From positions 22,161,888 to 22,225,887 of the forward strand of contig OY726578.1 of assembly GCA_963383645.1 (NCBI GenBank): a stretch of 64,000 nt of DNA, given 5' to 3'. Numbering within the stretch: the stretch's first letter is position 1; each line of letters begins with the position of its first letter. Below, one piece after another: positions 44,634 through 56,569 of this stretch. This DNA is from Muscardinus avellanarius. Its lineage: Eukaryota; Chordata; Mammalia; Rodentia; Gliridae. The position numbers and the translations under genes were made by a program. Under the pieces are notes generated by a model. The model had not been told where the DNA came from, did not search any database, and worked only from the letters and a program-made list of their open reading frames with translations.

Positions 44634-47600
44634 GTACGGAGATGATCGCAACTTCCAGCGGGCTCCGCCGCTGTCCGGGATGTTGTGCACCCCAGCTTTT
44701 ATTAAGTTTGCCCCTAGCCCGGCAGGGAAGGTCCTGTTGGGACTGGACATCTGAGCCCAAGACCACACACGCCCGCACGCCAGCGCAAGGTCCGGCTTCA
44801 GCGAGGCCACCGCCCGGGCCGAGTGACCCAGGGCCAGCCCGCCCCTCTGCGGACCCCTCTCCCCAGACGTGGATGGGGTGGGGGGCGGCAGCCCCCCGCG
44901 AGCGGTGATGGGTGTGGACTCGTCCGCGTGGTGCTTGGCCACTTAGGGTGAGGCTGTTGTTTTAGGAGCGAGCAGCCTACGAAGGGAGTCTGGCAGGTTA
45001 CCAGAAAACAGTTTTGCTTTGCTTTTGCTATCTGGTGGGAGGCAGGAGGGATAGGCGCGTCCTTTGCAGCCCCTTGCGGTCTGGGCGCAAAAAGTCCCCT
45101 TACGATGTTCATTCGGGAAACAACCGAAGGCCGCTGTGCATCCACGTGATGCAACATGTCCAGATGAGATACTGTTTTGTAGGTCCTTGGAGTCAAAATC
45201 CGCAGTCGGCTGGGAAGTGGGAGGCACTTAGAAGACCGGGGTACTTTTTGCTAGCTGGTAAACCTCAAGGTTATTAAAGACTTGTTTCTGCTGGTTTGAA
45301 TGGCGGTTTATTTTTGTTTTGACTTCACTTTTGCCAAGGGCTTCGCTCCTCCCCCGCTGGAGGGAGGGGAGTTGTTGACATTCTCCGCGGAAGAAACTTG
45401 GGCTGACAGCCTTTCAGCACCAGGGTGCGCCGCTGCACCAGGACGACTTCGGGGCCCTTAAATATAGCAGCGTCACTGTTTTTCATTTTAATGGACACAA
45501 ACAGAGTCATCGTGTAGCATTGTTCTTTCTGTAACGGTCACCTTGCTGCTTCTGAGAAAGTCTTGCCTTCCTAGGCCATCGTTATTTGGGGATTTTTAAG
45601 TAATCATCATCCTTTGAGAATGGATTTTACTTGTACATAATATAAATGCCGTTTGAGCCCAAACCTAGGAAATGTGGGTATGTAAATCAGGTGACTATTT
45701 GTGGTTGAAGACTCTACGGAGCTAAAACGTAATTTTGCTTCCCTCCCCCCAACCCCCATATCTCCAATCTCTGCATGTAGCTGGAGAGGAAATACAAAAA
45801 GTCATTTGGGTAACAATCGGCTCTCACTGATGCGGATGTTGGCCTTCATACCTTCATATTCTGCCAAGTTAGTGTTGCTGACATCAGAGGAGACCAGTAC
45901 CAGAAGACTGGTCTCGAGTCTTCTTACCCCTGTCATTTCAGGTTGTGGATCATTATGAAAATCCTAGAAATGTGGGGTCCCTTGACAAGACATCTAAAAA
46001 TGTTGGAACTGGATTGGTGGGTGCGCCAGCATGCGGTGACGTAATGAAGTTACAGGTACCAGCCAGTCCATCTTTAATGGCGATGACAGTAGTCCCTTTG
46101 CTTACAGGTTGCTTCATGGTTGACAAATGACTTCTACATAGAGCAATTTGTTCGATGTCTGTCTTTATTCGAATGAGCTGGGATGAGTCAATGTTGTACA
46201 TGATTAGAGCAGGGCCTCAGTCCTCGTTCTCCTGCTAGCATGCTATTCAGACCTTTCCTGAAGTAGAAAACTGATTTTACTTTCTGCATCACTGTATCAG
46301 CTTACATTCCACCTGCAGCTAAATGAAATATTTTGTCAATTTTACTAATCAAGGGAAAAGTCTTGAGAGCTAGCCATCCCGATGAGAAATGCAGTAACCC
46401 AACTGTCTCCCCAAATTGGAAGGGACGTAAAGGTAGTGGGTTGCGCTTTGGGCAAATCATAGCTTTATCCGTACTCTCCTCCTCCGTGCCAAGTGGACAG
46501 CTTGTCCAAGGCCTTCACACCTCTCTTGGGAAACACAAACAAAGCAAGAGAGTAAGTACAGTTTGGTGCCCAGAAATAAAAGCATCAACTCCACACCTGG
46601 GCTGCAGAGTCTCCTGGTGTTTAAAGAGGCGGAGTCCCCTGAGCACCTGAGCAGACGTCCCCACCCAGGACTTCATAGCCCAGACTGGGCTCAGAGACCA
46701 AACGAAACAAGGGTGGAGGGGCTTCATTTTCCAGCCGATCTTTAGCAGCGAGACCTACGTAGTGATCCCCAAGTTTCATTTCCCATCACCGAGCTCTTGG
46801 AAACAAAGCAAAGTCACTCATTAATAGCGTAACTTCCAGGATGGGCAGGAAGCCTGGAGCTCATGGCCCACGCCATGAGCCCTCCTCGGTACCAGGCTCC
46901 TGGGCATTAGGAGTGGCCACAGGAACCACTGCTCAATTCCTGTCTCTTTTGTCTAGATTCAAGTGGACGAAAAAGGGAAGATTGTGGATGCCAGGTTTAA
47001 AACATTTGGCTGCGGCTCTGCGATTGCTTCCAGCTCCTTAGCCACCGAATGGGTGAAAGGGAAGACGGTGAGCCTGCTCGCGGATTCGTTAGCCTTAAAT
47101 CAGGCCTCTACAGTCTGGCTTTCAGAGGGTCTCGTGAGTCACTGGGTCAGGAACAAACAAAAAGCACCTGTGATTTCTGCAAACTACAATTCAGGTTGTT
47201 TTTTCCTGCCCAGATGTTGATTACATTCCTTACGTTATGGGCCAATTCGTTAGGTGCCATTGGGGGGTTTTGTTGATCATTTTTGTTTATTTGAGGGTGC
47301 AGGTATTGATTTGCTAATTACATAGGGGAAGAAAAAAAAAAACTCCTCACTTGTTCCTCCAACAAAATAGAAATGAAAAGAAACCTTCGCCTTCCCTAAG
47401 GTTGCTGACTGTCTCAAGTTTCTTAGGAGCCCAGGGTGGGGTGCTCTGTTTATTTCCCCGCATCCTGTTTCAGGAAGGAGTCCAGGTGGCTTTCACAGAC
47501 TGTTGAGATAAACTCGCCTGTACTAAAAGAGGTATTAAAGAATTGCAAACACAGATGGATGAGCGTGGTGTAAACAACAGGGCAGTGACCCGGGTGGCGG

Positions 47601-50156
47601 GTCAGCAGCTCTTGCGATGAAGAGGAGAACGGGCGGAGCATTTTCTCTTCTCCATCCCTTCCTCTACCAAACCCCCTTTCCCCAGCAGCTTCAAAAGTAG
47701 GAGGTCTGTGAATAACTAGACTTTCTAAAACCCAGTTGCCATTAAAACTGTGTAAAGCCAGCCTGCAGGGCCCTCCTTACAACCCCTGGGGACCCGGTTC
47801 AGGGAGCGGAGTCGGGAGGAGTGTGCTTGGAGGGCCGGCCTGTGCTCCAGCAGAGCAGCCTGTGCTCCTGTGACTCCGGGCGGGCCTTCAGCTGGCAGCT
47901 CCTGCAGAAGCACAGGCCTGGCCCGTTCTGGCCGGAAGCAGCCCCACAGTGACGGGCAAGAGCTGCCTGGCACAAGGGGAAATGAGGCGCCTACGCTCCC
48001 AGGACCTGGCCGCTCCCGGGACCTGGCCGCGAGGGGCTCTGAGCTGGGATCAGAAGGCCAGAGAGGCCTTTCTTTAACCTTGAGATCCTCCCGCCCGCGC
48101 TGTTGGGGATCTGGTGTGCCTTCCTGCAGTGGGCCTCTGTGTGGCACCTTCCCCAGGGCCCTCACTCAGACCCAGGCGTCTCTTCAGCCTGTCCTGTCTG
48201 GAGAAGAGTCTGCTTTAGACAGAGGATGAGTCCCAGTAGAGCTCTCAGCCCAAGACCTTCAAAAGCACAGCATGGGACGCCACTGCATTTAAAAGCCAGG
48301 CTGCTGGCCTGCAGCGGCTCCCTGGGACTGCTCCAGGCCCCCAGCGGGGTCTGTGTGGCTGGCAGAGGTACCGTGGCTCTCAGGCCCACCCAGCCTGCGG
48401 TACCTGTGTATGCACCTCGCACTTGAGAAGCCCAGCCGAGCTCTGTCACGCGCATGCGCAGTGGGGAATCCTGAGAAGCCTCCACCTCCGCTTTGAGTTA
48501 GCAAGGGGAGCCCCCGCCGGCCTTTCCTGAGGCCTCCTGGGCCTTCCTAATCGCATGGCCCTCGGGAGGCCAAGCCTCGCTGAAGTTGCGTCTTCCCCTG
48601 CGCCTCCCAGGTGGAAGAAGCCTTGACCATCAAGAACACTGACATCGCCAAGGAGCTCTGCCTGCCCCCCGTGAAGCTGCACTGCTCCAGTAAGTCCCTG
48701 CCGGCAGCAGCCAGCGGGCATGCGGGGCTCAGCCGGAGGGACTCCGTACAGCCCTCACGCGGAGCCCAGGCACACTGTCTTTATGGTGGTCTCAGGGGTC
48801 GAGCCCGACGACTCCCCGCTAGGGGCTCTGAGCCGGGTGGTGCATGCTGGGAGCCACTGGCCTCCTTTCCAAAGCTCTGGCAGCCTCGATCGCTCCCCTC
48901 CTACAGACGGGAAGCCCCAGTTTAAGCCCTGATCTCTGATAGGGTCGGCTGGTCCCCTGTTGTGACAGGCTTGGGGCCCGCCCTCGGCTCTGCCGTCACC
49001 CTGCTCCTGCTGGATTCACCGCGTCCTGTCCACAGTCCTAGAGAAGGCCGCGCGCCTTCACACTAGGCTCGGACCGGCTCAGTTGGTACATCAGATCCGG
49101 TCCTGTTTCTGTCCTCAACCTGCTCAGGGAAAGAGGGCATATTGGTGGAGGTTGTTTTGTTTTGTTTTGTGGTAGTTGGGATTAGACTCAGGGGCATTTT
49201 GCCTCTGAGCTATACCCCTAGTCTTGTTTTATTTTTTATTTTGAAACAGGATCTCACTTAGTTTCTGAGGGTCTTGCTAAATTGCTGGGGCTGACCTTGA
49301 ACCTGTGAGCCTCCTGTCTCAGCCTCCCAAGTATTAGGATTGCTGGCCTGCGCCACCTCACCCAACTTGTGGAGGTCTACTGACCAAATGAGTTAAAGAT
49401 CAGCAGAGCGAGCAGGCCTCCTGCCAGGGTAGGGCTCCCAGGAGAAGAGCCGGGGGCTGGGGCGAGGACCCAGCACCACTGGCCGTGGACCCAACCTGAG
49501 CTCTTGCCTCTTGAGCTGGAATGTTAAGTACCCACGAAGGTCACCGTCTTCACGGACTTCCGCAAAGCCTTGGCCTTTCTGGTAGCTTTCTGCCGCATGC
49601 CAGCTCTCTTAACTTTTATCCCCCCCCCGCCCCCATAGCCTCAGTTTTAATACTGAGTCCTAAATACAAGTTTCCAAGCTTGGAGTCACAAGAGGATGGT
49701 GTAGACGCCATCCCGTCAGCACCTCCATGGGGCTTGAGTTGGCCAGCCAGCTCACAGCCCATTCAGCCCAGACTTCCAAGGAAGCCGGCAAGAACTAACT
49801 GTGTGTCCCTAAGCGCCGGGCACTTTCTGTAAGTCCCACCCTGTCCCCGCAGGAAAAGCATGGCAGCCCCAGCTTCACATCAGCTTTGCAGCGGCTTCCA
49901 AGAGGCTAAGGAGCTAGCCTAGAGTCCCCACGTGTGTCCACAAGGCCACCGCAGGAGCCATGGGGCTCGTGGCGCAGCTGGCCAGCTTCCGGGCCTGGCT
50001 GGGTGACCGCCAAGGCCCTCCCAGCACATAAAGACAATCCTTCAATGTCCTTTCTTTCCTTTCCATGTAGTGCTGGCAGAAGATGCCATCAAGGCCGCCC
50101 TGGCCGATTACAAACTGAAGCAAGAGCCCAAGAAGGGAGACGCAGAGAAGAAATGA
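44520..50156 (+). CDS. ISCU: ISCU: mitochondrial Fe-S cluster scaffold (5 exons)
   Basis: ISCU is the scaffold on which NFS1-ISD11-ACP and frataxin build [2Fe-2S] clusters in the mitochondrial matrix; HSPA9/HSC20 then pass the cluster on. Join: 44520-44633, 45942-46055, 46957-47067, 48611-48689, 50071-50156, giving 167 aa, the human length. Seen: an Arg/Ala-rich targeting presequence at about 1-34 (RLRRAASALLLRSPRLPARE); Tyr35 in LYHKK; cluster ligands Cys69 (APACGD), Cys95 (FGCGSA), and His137 and Cys138 (KLHCS); the chaperone-binding LPPVK at 131-135; and Met140. All splice sites are GT-AG. The CRE and YY1 sites fit housekeeping expression. Confidence 0.97.
44634..45941 (+). other. ISCU intron 1, mostly unique
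   Basis: 1.3 kb with no SINE. I looked for an alternative first exon for the cytosolic ISCU1 form and did not find one. The low repeat content next to a CpG promoter suggests regulatory sequence. Confidence 0.5.
45942..46055 (+). CDS. ISCU: ISCU coding exon 2
   Basis: Encodes VVDHYENPRNVGSLDKTSKN to DVMKLQ, including ligand Cys69. Acceptor tttcag|GTT, donor CAG|GTACCA. Confidence 0.95.
46957..47067 (+). CDS. ISCU: ISCU coding exon 3
   Basis: Encodes IQVDEKGKIVDARFKTFGCG to WVKGKT, including Cys95. Donor ACG|GTGAGC, phase 0. Confidence 0.95.
48611..48689 (+). CDS. ISCU: ISCU coding exon 4
   Basis: Encodes VEEALTIKNTDIAKELCL, then PPVKLHCS plus the A of the Met140 codon. Donor CCA|GTAAGT. 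Confidence 0.95.
49152..49366 (-). repeat. B1-dID SINE in ISCU intron 4
   Basis: The only clear SINE found inside ISCU; (ttttg)n tail. Confidence 0.85.
50071..50156 (+). CDS. ISCU: ISCU coding exon 5 and stop
   Basis: TG completes Met140, followed by LAEDAIKAALADYKLKQEPK and the stop TGA at 50154-50156. The acceptor is catgtag|TGC, with a good pyrimidine tract. Confidence 0.95.
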
Positions 50157-50582
50157 GCGCCCCGCCGAGCCGGGCAGGTCCCGCCAGCTGTCAGCCCGCT
50201 GCCGTGCCGGCCTCAGATGTGCCGGAGCCTCCGCTGCGTGGGGAAGCTGTGCGCACAATATTTGCCATTCACCTCGCGGCTAAGCAAGCAAAATACACTG
50301 TTTAGTTGTTCTGAATCCTGTGGTTTCTTTCAGCTCATTTCTGTCGCCTTAACACGGTTAAAGTATGTCTCGGATTCTATGTATGGCCTCAGAACTGAAA
50401 TCAGTAATGAAGACTTAAGTCTTGTTAGCCCATAATGTGCACAAATATATAATTTTACCGAAATCTATTTTGGGGAACATTTACCAGTAGAATGCCTTGG
50501 TCTGATCATTTGATAGAAACTATTGTATATAGAACAGATCTGCATATGTATATTATAATAAATAAAGCATGTTAGACGGAGG
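50157..50582 (+). other. ISCU: ISCU 3'UTR
   Basis: About 425 bases without SINEs, ending after overlapping AATAAA signals at 50557-50562 and 50561-50566. Confidence 0.75.
50557..50566 (+). terminator. ISCU poly(A) signal (overlapping pair)
   Basis: aataaataaa contains two AATAAA hexamers. A T/GT-rich downstream stretch (gtcttcgctgcaagtcttgtct) follows. Confidence 0.75.
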
Positions 50583-50834
50583 TCTTCGCTGCAAGTCTTG
50601 TCTCCCGGGTCTCTCGAAAGCCCCCCTGGTCTCCCAAGGCTACAGTATGACGCGTGCAGCCTTCCAGCAAACCGGACAAGAAAAGCCACAAGCAGACTGT
50701 CCAGAGTGCCGCGCTTCATGCTCCCGTGCTGAGCCTCCAGGGCTCTTTGTAATCTCACCCCTGAAACCTGAGAAGCAGCAGCTAGGCGAGGCCGTGAACT
50801 TGGAACCAAGTTCACAGTCTTGTGGAAAGATCTG

Positions 50835-50895
50835 AAACGCAGACCTCCAAGCCCAGGGGCCGACGGGCTGGGCGGGCGATTCTGATGCCCCACCC
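50835..50895 (-). repeat. MER5-like DNA transposon fragment
   Basis: gggcgggcgattctgatgcc resembles the MER5 hAT terminal region; short and uncertain. Confidence 0.4.
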
Positions 50896-51157
50896 TGAGA
50901 GCATCCTGGGTCCTGAGTGGTGGCACGCATGCCAAGCCACGGAAAAGAAACTTCCAGCAGCCCTCCATCGGGGCGCATGTGATGCTTCGTTCTGAACCCC
51001 CTGCCTGTGTGGTACCTCTCAAGTTGTTTACAACTGTCGCTGGCTTGGGCGTGGAAAACATTCTCTTCCCTGTCCCCCTACCCGAGCCCCCTCCATTCCG
51101 AGCTACCCACGGTCAAAATCTCAAAAGAAGCCCAGTTTTTTAGTGTAAAACATGATT

Positions 51158-51320
51158 TGAGCCATGATGTGTGATGGTACATGCCTGTAATCCCAGTACT
51201 TGGGACGCTGAAATAGAAGAACCCCAGGTTCGAAGCCAGCCTCGGCGAATTCATGAGATCCAGCTTCAAAATGAAAATAGGGATAGGGGTATGGCTTGGA
51301 GGTCTAATGCCAATACACAC
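51158..51320 (+). repeat. B1-dID SINE (old)
   Basis: Diverged head (atgatgtgtgatggtacatg) and shortened tail. Confidence 0.8.
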
Positions 51321-52182
51321 AATGGTATTGGAAAGTTACCATAGTAAACTTCTAAAGTAAGATATGTTTGACTTTCTGGTGATTGCTTTTTTGTTCAGGC
51401 AGAGACTGACTGCTTCGTAAATATACCTCCTTTCTCTTAAAAAAAAATAAAAGTATACTTTTTAATGCTCTGGGTTCTGGTGGAGAGCGCAAAACTTCAA
51501 AGGCCGTTCCCTCCACAGTGTGGAGACCACAGACCAGGGCCTCCTAAGAATCTCAAATTAGAGCCCTGGGTGGAGCCATGTAAAATTGTCCCGTGTGGCA
51601 TGTTCTGCCGTGTAATTCACTGGCCCTGGGAGCTGGGCTTGTCTCTCCCTTCGTTACATGTGGCGACACCACAACTCTCCACCTCTTTGTGATTTTTTTA
51701 AATGAGACATTTCTGTCCCAGCTAACATCCTCTGAAAGTTGAGACTGAACTCAAGATCAGAAGGGGCCCTTAAACAGCTGAAACAATATTACCAGGCTTG
51801 GTGGCTAAAAGAAGTGAGTCTTCTAAATAAGATACTCATTTCCCCAGACGAGTCTAGTTTTAGCCACACGGGGGCCCTGCGTGCCCTTCACCGAACTCAA
51901 GTCGGGATTCTTGGATCTCCAAGTAAACTCTTCCATGGAGGGTGTGGACAGATAAATTGAATATCTATCAAGCACCCAGGCTCCCCGCACAGCCCTTACA
52001 CGTCCACTCACCCTTAATTCTTCTTTCCCTCCAAGGTGAACATTATTTTGAACCAAGGATGTTGGCTTAAGAGTCCAAGTAACCTAAATCCCTGCTTCTG
52101 CCCCACTCACCATGGGCTCTCACGGCAAGCTCGCCAGGCCCTGACATTCACATGGAAAACGCAAACCAACCAGTGTGAGCTG

Positions 52183-52227
<45 letters not shown>
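52183..52227 (+). repeat. (CA)n microsatellite
   Basis: About 22 uninterrupted CA units. Confidence 0.95.
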
Positions 52228-52341
52228 GCCCTGCTGAGGCTTGCTCAGCCAGGGTTCCAATTAAATCTGGTGCTAGGGAACAGGGCCTGAGCACCCGAGG
52301 GGCTGGGTGGATTTGTGGGGGTAGAGGGCAATGGATGGGAA

Positions 52342-52515
52342 GCCAGGCGCGGGGGCACACTTGTAATCCCAGCACTTGGGAGGCTGAGGCAGGAGGATCA
52401 CGGTTCACAGACAGCCTCAGCTACTTAGTGAGGCCCTCTGCAACTCAATGAGACCGATCCTCAGGTCTCAGCCTCCCAAGTGCTGGGATGACAAATGTGC
52501 GCCACCACGCCCGGC
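52342..52515. repeat. Fused inverted B1 pair
   Basis: A plus-strand B1 head (52,342-52,455) is joined directly to a minus-strand B1 head (52,456-52,515). The arms of about 60 bases are largely complementary, with a loop of about 55 bases. Confidence 0.75.
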
Positions 52516-52964
52516 TTCCTGCTGTCTCTAAATGCAATAATCTCCAGGTTTCCACCCTGGAGTGTCTAACGTGGACCCAGTGTTCGCTGTAAGGCCTCCA
52601 AAATTATGCAAAGCTATGGCCTGACTATACCAGGAGACACGCTGATGTGACTTCTGTCACAGGGGACTGGCAGGCAAGCTTGCTCACTGTATTTGGTCAT
52701 CCACGGGGCACAGGTGTTCCCCTGGCCAGGCTTGAGTACCACCACCATCACCCAGCGAGCTCCACAATGTCCTGGTAGACGCTTCAGCCCCAGGTGGGGA
52801 CGGTCCTCACTGCCCCGGAGCTGCTGGTGCAGGACAGTCTCCAGCACCCCCTGTGCCCAAGTGGGGAAACTGAGCCAGACCCTCCCCTTTCCGACGCAGC
52901 CCCTCCCAAGCACTCTTTACACTGGTCCCTTTGAGCAGGTCCATAGGACCTTTGGGTGCTTTGG

Positions 52965-53203
52965 TGAGGACTTGGAGGTTCAAGCTCGGAACCCAGTTCT
53001 GCCATGATCTGTCCACCATGATAGATACGTAAGCAAGTACTTAAACTCTCTGAGCCTCAGTATAGTATCCCCTTCTAAAAAACCAGAATAGCACTCGTTC
53101 TCAAATTATAGGACCGTTGTGAGGATTACATTAGTTTTCCCAAGTATAGTGGGCAAAGCTCAGCGCTGGGCATATAGTAAGTACTAGTAATTGTTAGCTG
53201 TCA
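52965..53203 (+). repeat. MIR element
   Basis: aacccagttctgccatgatc, ctctctgagcctcagtatag, gttgtgaggattacattag and agcgctgggcatatagtaag span nearly a whole MIR; its tail runs into the CAC/CAT tract. Confidence 0.75.
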
Positions 53204-53290
53204 CCACCATCATGAGTGCCACCACCACCTTCATAGCCATCACCTCCTCTGTCATCCCCAGCACCAGCCACACACTGCTGCGGGGTTCAC
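53200..53290 (+). repeat. Degenerate CAC/CAT triplet tract
   Basis: A short run of caccaccatcatgag, ccaccaccacc and similar triplets directly follows the tail of a MIR. It looks like an early or decayed version of the large arrays downstream. Confidence 0.5.
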
Positions 53291-53441
53291 TGTTACCCAC
53301 AGTCACCGCTGCACACTGAACACATTCCCCGAAAATGTGTGTGTTGAGTCCCGGGCTCCCAGGTAATTAAGGTTAAATGATGCCACAAAAGTGGGGCCCT
53401 AGTACAACAGGTCAAGTGATCTTATAAGAAGGGATCCCTCA

Positions 53442-53706
53442 GCTGGGCGTGGTGGCACACACGTGTAATCCCAGTACTTGGGAGGCTGAGACAGGAGGAT
53501 CGCACAGGTTCAAAGCCAGCCTCAGTTACTGAGTGAGCCTCTCAATAACTTAGTGAGACCCTGTTTCCAAATAAAGTATAAAATAGGTCTGGGAGTATAG
53601 CCCGGAAGTAGAAAAGCCCCTGGGTTCCACCCCAGTACCACACACAAAAAAAGTAAATAAATAAAATAGGCCGAATGCCCCTAGATTCAATCCCTAGTAT
53701 CACAAG
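53442..53706 (+). repeat. B1-dID SINE plus extra dID piece
   Basis: Long-subtype copy to about 53,650, then a separate dID fragment (ggccgaatgcccctagattc). Confidence 0.82.
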
Positions 53707-53721
53707 AAAAAGGAGGAGAGA

Positions 53722-53937
53722 GCCGGGCGTGGTGGCGCAGGCTTGTAATCCCAGCATTCAGGGGGCTGAGACTGGAGGATCGCAGTTCACGGACAGCCTC
53801 AGCTAATTAGTGAGGCCCTCTGCAACTCAGTGAGACCCAGTTTCAAATAAAGTATAAAAAATAGGGCAGGGGGTGTAGCTCAGAGGTCAAATGCCCCTGG
53901 GTTCCATCCCCAGACCTGCAAAAAAAAGGAAAGAAAA

Positions 53938-53976
<39 letters not shown>

Positions 53977-53987
53977 GAAGGAAGGAA

Positions 53988-54037
<50 letters not shown>

Positions 54038-54113
54038 GTAAAAATAGGGCCGGGGGTGTAGCTTGGAGGTTGAATGCCTCTGGGTTCCATCCCCAGACCT
54101 ACCCCCCCAAAAA
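53722..54113 (+). repeat. B1-dID SINE with (GAAA)n and second dID tail
   Basis: SINE body to 53,935, (GAAA/GGAA)n at 53,936-54,037, then dID piece at 54,038-54,113 (gggccgggggtgtagcttgg). Confidence 0.82.
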
Positions 54114-54284
54114 AGGAGGAGGAGGAGGAGAGGGTCTCTAGGTGCACACTTACAGGGAAGGCCACGTGAGGACAAAAAAGCCATCTACACAATTTTCCAC
54201 CCTCTAGAACTGTAGGAATAAACCTCTATTGTGTGAACCATGTCATCTTCATTATTTTGTTCGGCAGCCTGAATACTAATACAA

Positions 54285-56160
54285 TTACTATCATCACTTC
54301 TACCATCATCATCATCACCATTATCACCCACCATCACCATTACCATCACCATCATCATCTCATTATCACTATCACCATCATCACCATCACCATCATCAGC
54401 ACCATCACTATCATCATCACTATCATCACCATCATCATCATCATCATCATCACCATCACTATCACCATCACCATCACCATCATCACCACCATCACCATCA
54501 TCATCACCACCATCACTATCATCACCATCATCATCATCATCATCATCACCATCACTATCACCATCACCATCACCATCATCACCACCATCACCATCATCAT
54601 CACCACCATCACTATCATCACCATCATCACTATCATCACCATCATCACTATCATCACCACCATCATCATCATCACCACCATCATCATCACCATCACCACC
54701 ATCATCATCATCACCACCATCATCATCACCATCACCACCATCACTATCATCATCACTATCATCACCATCACCATCATCATCATCATCATCACCATCACTA
54801 TCACCATCACCATCATCACCACCATCACCATCATCATCACCACCATCACTATCATCACCATCATCATCATCACCATCACCATCACCATCATCGCCACCAT
54901 CATCATCATCACCACCATCATCATCACCATTATCACCCACCATCACCATTACCATCACCATCACTTTCATCATCACTATCATCACCATCACCATCATCAC
55001 CACCATCACTATCATCACCATCATCACTATCATCACCATCATCACTATCATCACCACCATCATCATCATCACCACCATCATCATCACCATCACCACCATC
55101 ATCATCATCACCACCATCATCATCACCATCACCACCATCACTATCATCATCACTATCATCACCATCACCATCATCATCATCATCATCACCATCACTATCA
55201 CCATCACCATCATCACCACCATCACCATCATCATCACCACCATCACTATCATCACCATCATCATCATCACCATCACCATCACCATCATCACCATCATCGC
55301 CACCATCATCATCATCACCACCATCATCATCACCATTATCACCCACCATCACCATTACCATCACCATCACTTTCATCATCACTATCATCACCATCACCAT
55401 CATCACCATCATCACCACCATCATCATCATCACCACCATCACCATCATCATCATCACCACCACCATCACCATCATCACCACCATCACTTTCATCATCACT
55501 ATCATCACCATCATCATCATCATCATCATCACCATCACTATCACCATCACCATCATCACCATCATCACTATCATCATCACTATCATCACCATCATCATCA
55601 TCACCATCATCATCACCATCACTATCACCATCACCATCACCACCATCATCACCATCACCACCATCATCATCACCATCACCACCACCATCATCCTCACCAC
55701 CATCATCATCACCATCACCACCATCATCATCCTCACCACCATCATCATCACCATCACCACCATCACCATCACCATCATCACCACCATCACTATCATCATC
55801 ACTATCATCACCATCATCATCACCATCACCACCATCACCATCATTATTATCACCAACACCATCACCATCTCATTATCACTATCACCATCATCACCATCAT
55901 CACCATCACTATCACCATCACCATCATCATCACCACCACCATCATCATCATCACTATCATCACCATCATCATCGTCACCATCACCACCATCACCATTATC
56001 ATTATCATCACCATCATTATCTTCACCATCACTATCACCATCACCATCGTTACCACCATCATCACCACCATCACCATCATTATTATCACCAACACCATCA
56101 CCATCATTATCATCACCATGACTATCATCACCACCATCACCATCACCACCATTCCTATGA
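54285..56160 (+). repeat. (CAC/CAT)n mega-array 1
   Basis: Nearly 1.9 kb made almost only of CAT, CAC and rarer variants (tat, ttt, cgc). It has higher-order structure: the marker cattatcacccacc occurs at 54,319, 54,928 and 55,334, and long flanks of the last two are identical at a spacing of about 406 bases. A shorter duplication of about 96 bases links 54,451 and 54,547. The single-base slips (caccc) switch the reading phase. It abuts the 3' end of an LTR. Confidence 0.9.
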
Positions 56161-56328
56161 GGACCATCCTCCTCTTCTTCCTCCTCCTCTTCATTTCCAT
56201 CATGATCACCTATGGGTCAGATTCCCCAGGAAGCCTCCCCTGGGATGCGGATGAGCACACAGGGTATTCACTTGACAGCATTTCTGGGATCCACACCTGG
56301 GGAAGGGGGTTAAGAAAGCGGGATTGGG

Positions 56329-56527
56329 TCCGGGCGTGGTGGCCCATGCTTGTAACCCCAGTACTTGGGAGGCCGAGACAGGAGAATCACAGGACCATGG
56401 CCAGCCTCAGCTACTTAGTGAGGCCCTCTGCAACTTACTGAGACCCTGTTTCAAAATAAAGAATAAAAATTAGGGCTGGGGATGGAGCTTAGAGGAAGAA
56501 TGCCTCTGGGTTCCATCTCCACCACCA

Positions 56528-56567
<40 letters not shown>
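56329..56567 (+). repeat. B1-dID SINE with 40-base poly(A)
   Basis: Duplication cgggattggg / caggattggg. The long pure A tail suggests recent insertion. Confidence 0.9.

Positions 56568-56569
<2 letters not shown>

Larger units (their letters stand above)
53300..54285 (+). repeat. MaLR-like LTR broken up by SINEs
   Basis: 53,300-53,437 (ccccgaaaatgtgtgtgttg, ggggcccta, cttataagaa) and 54,120-54,285 (ggccacgtgaggac, ctctagaactgtaggaataaa, ttgttcggcagcctgaat) read as the two halves of a MaLR/MST-type LTR. About 680 bases of SINE and GAAA repeat lie between them. No coding capacity is seen. Confidence 0.5.

Noticed and set aside
44640..45940. Alternative first exon for cytosolic ISCU1
   Set aside because: I looked for a short exon encoding a non-mitochondrial start that joins at Val39 and saw none I could support.
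52184..52226. CA repeat as a possible regulatory element
   Set aside because: An ordinary microsatellite with no adjoining conserved sequence that I can identify.
54185..55342. 385-codon minus-strand frame rich in Met/Val and Asp/Gly
   Set aside because: Reverse complement of the same triplet array; no promoter, no family resemblance.
54233..56254. 673-codon open frame reading poly-Ile/Thr, poly-His, then Ser/Pro on the plus strand
   Set aside because: It starts at GTG inside an LTR. The frame stays open because CAC/CAT triplets contain no stop in any plus-strand frame. Composition follows the repeat phase, not a protein.
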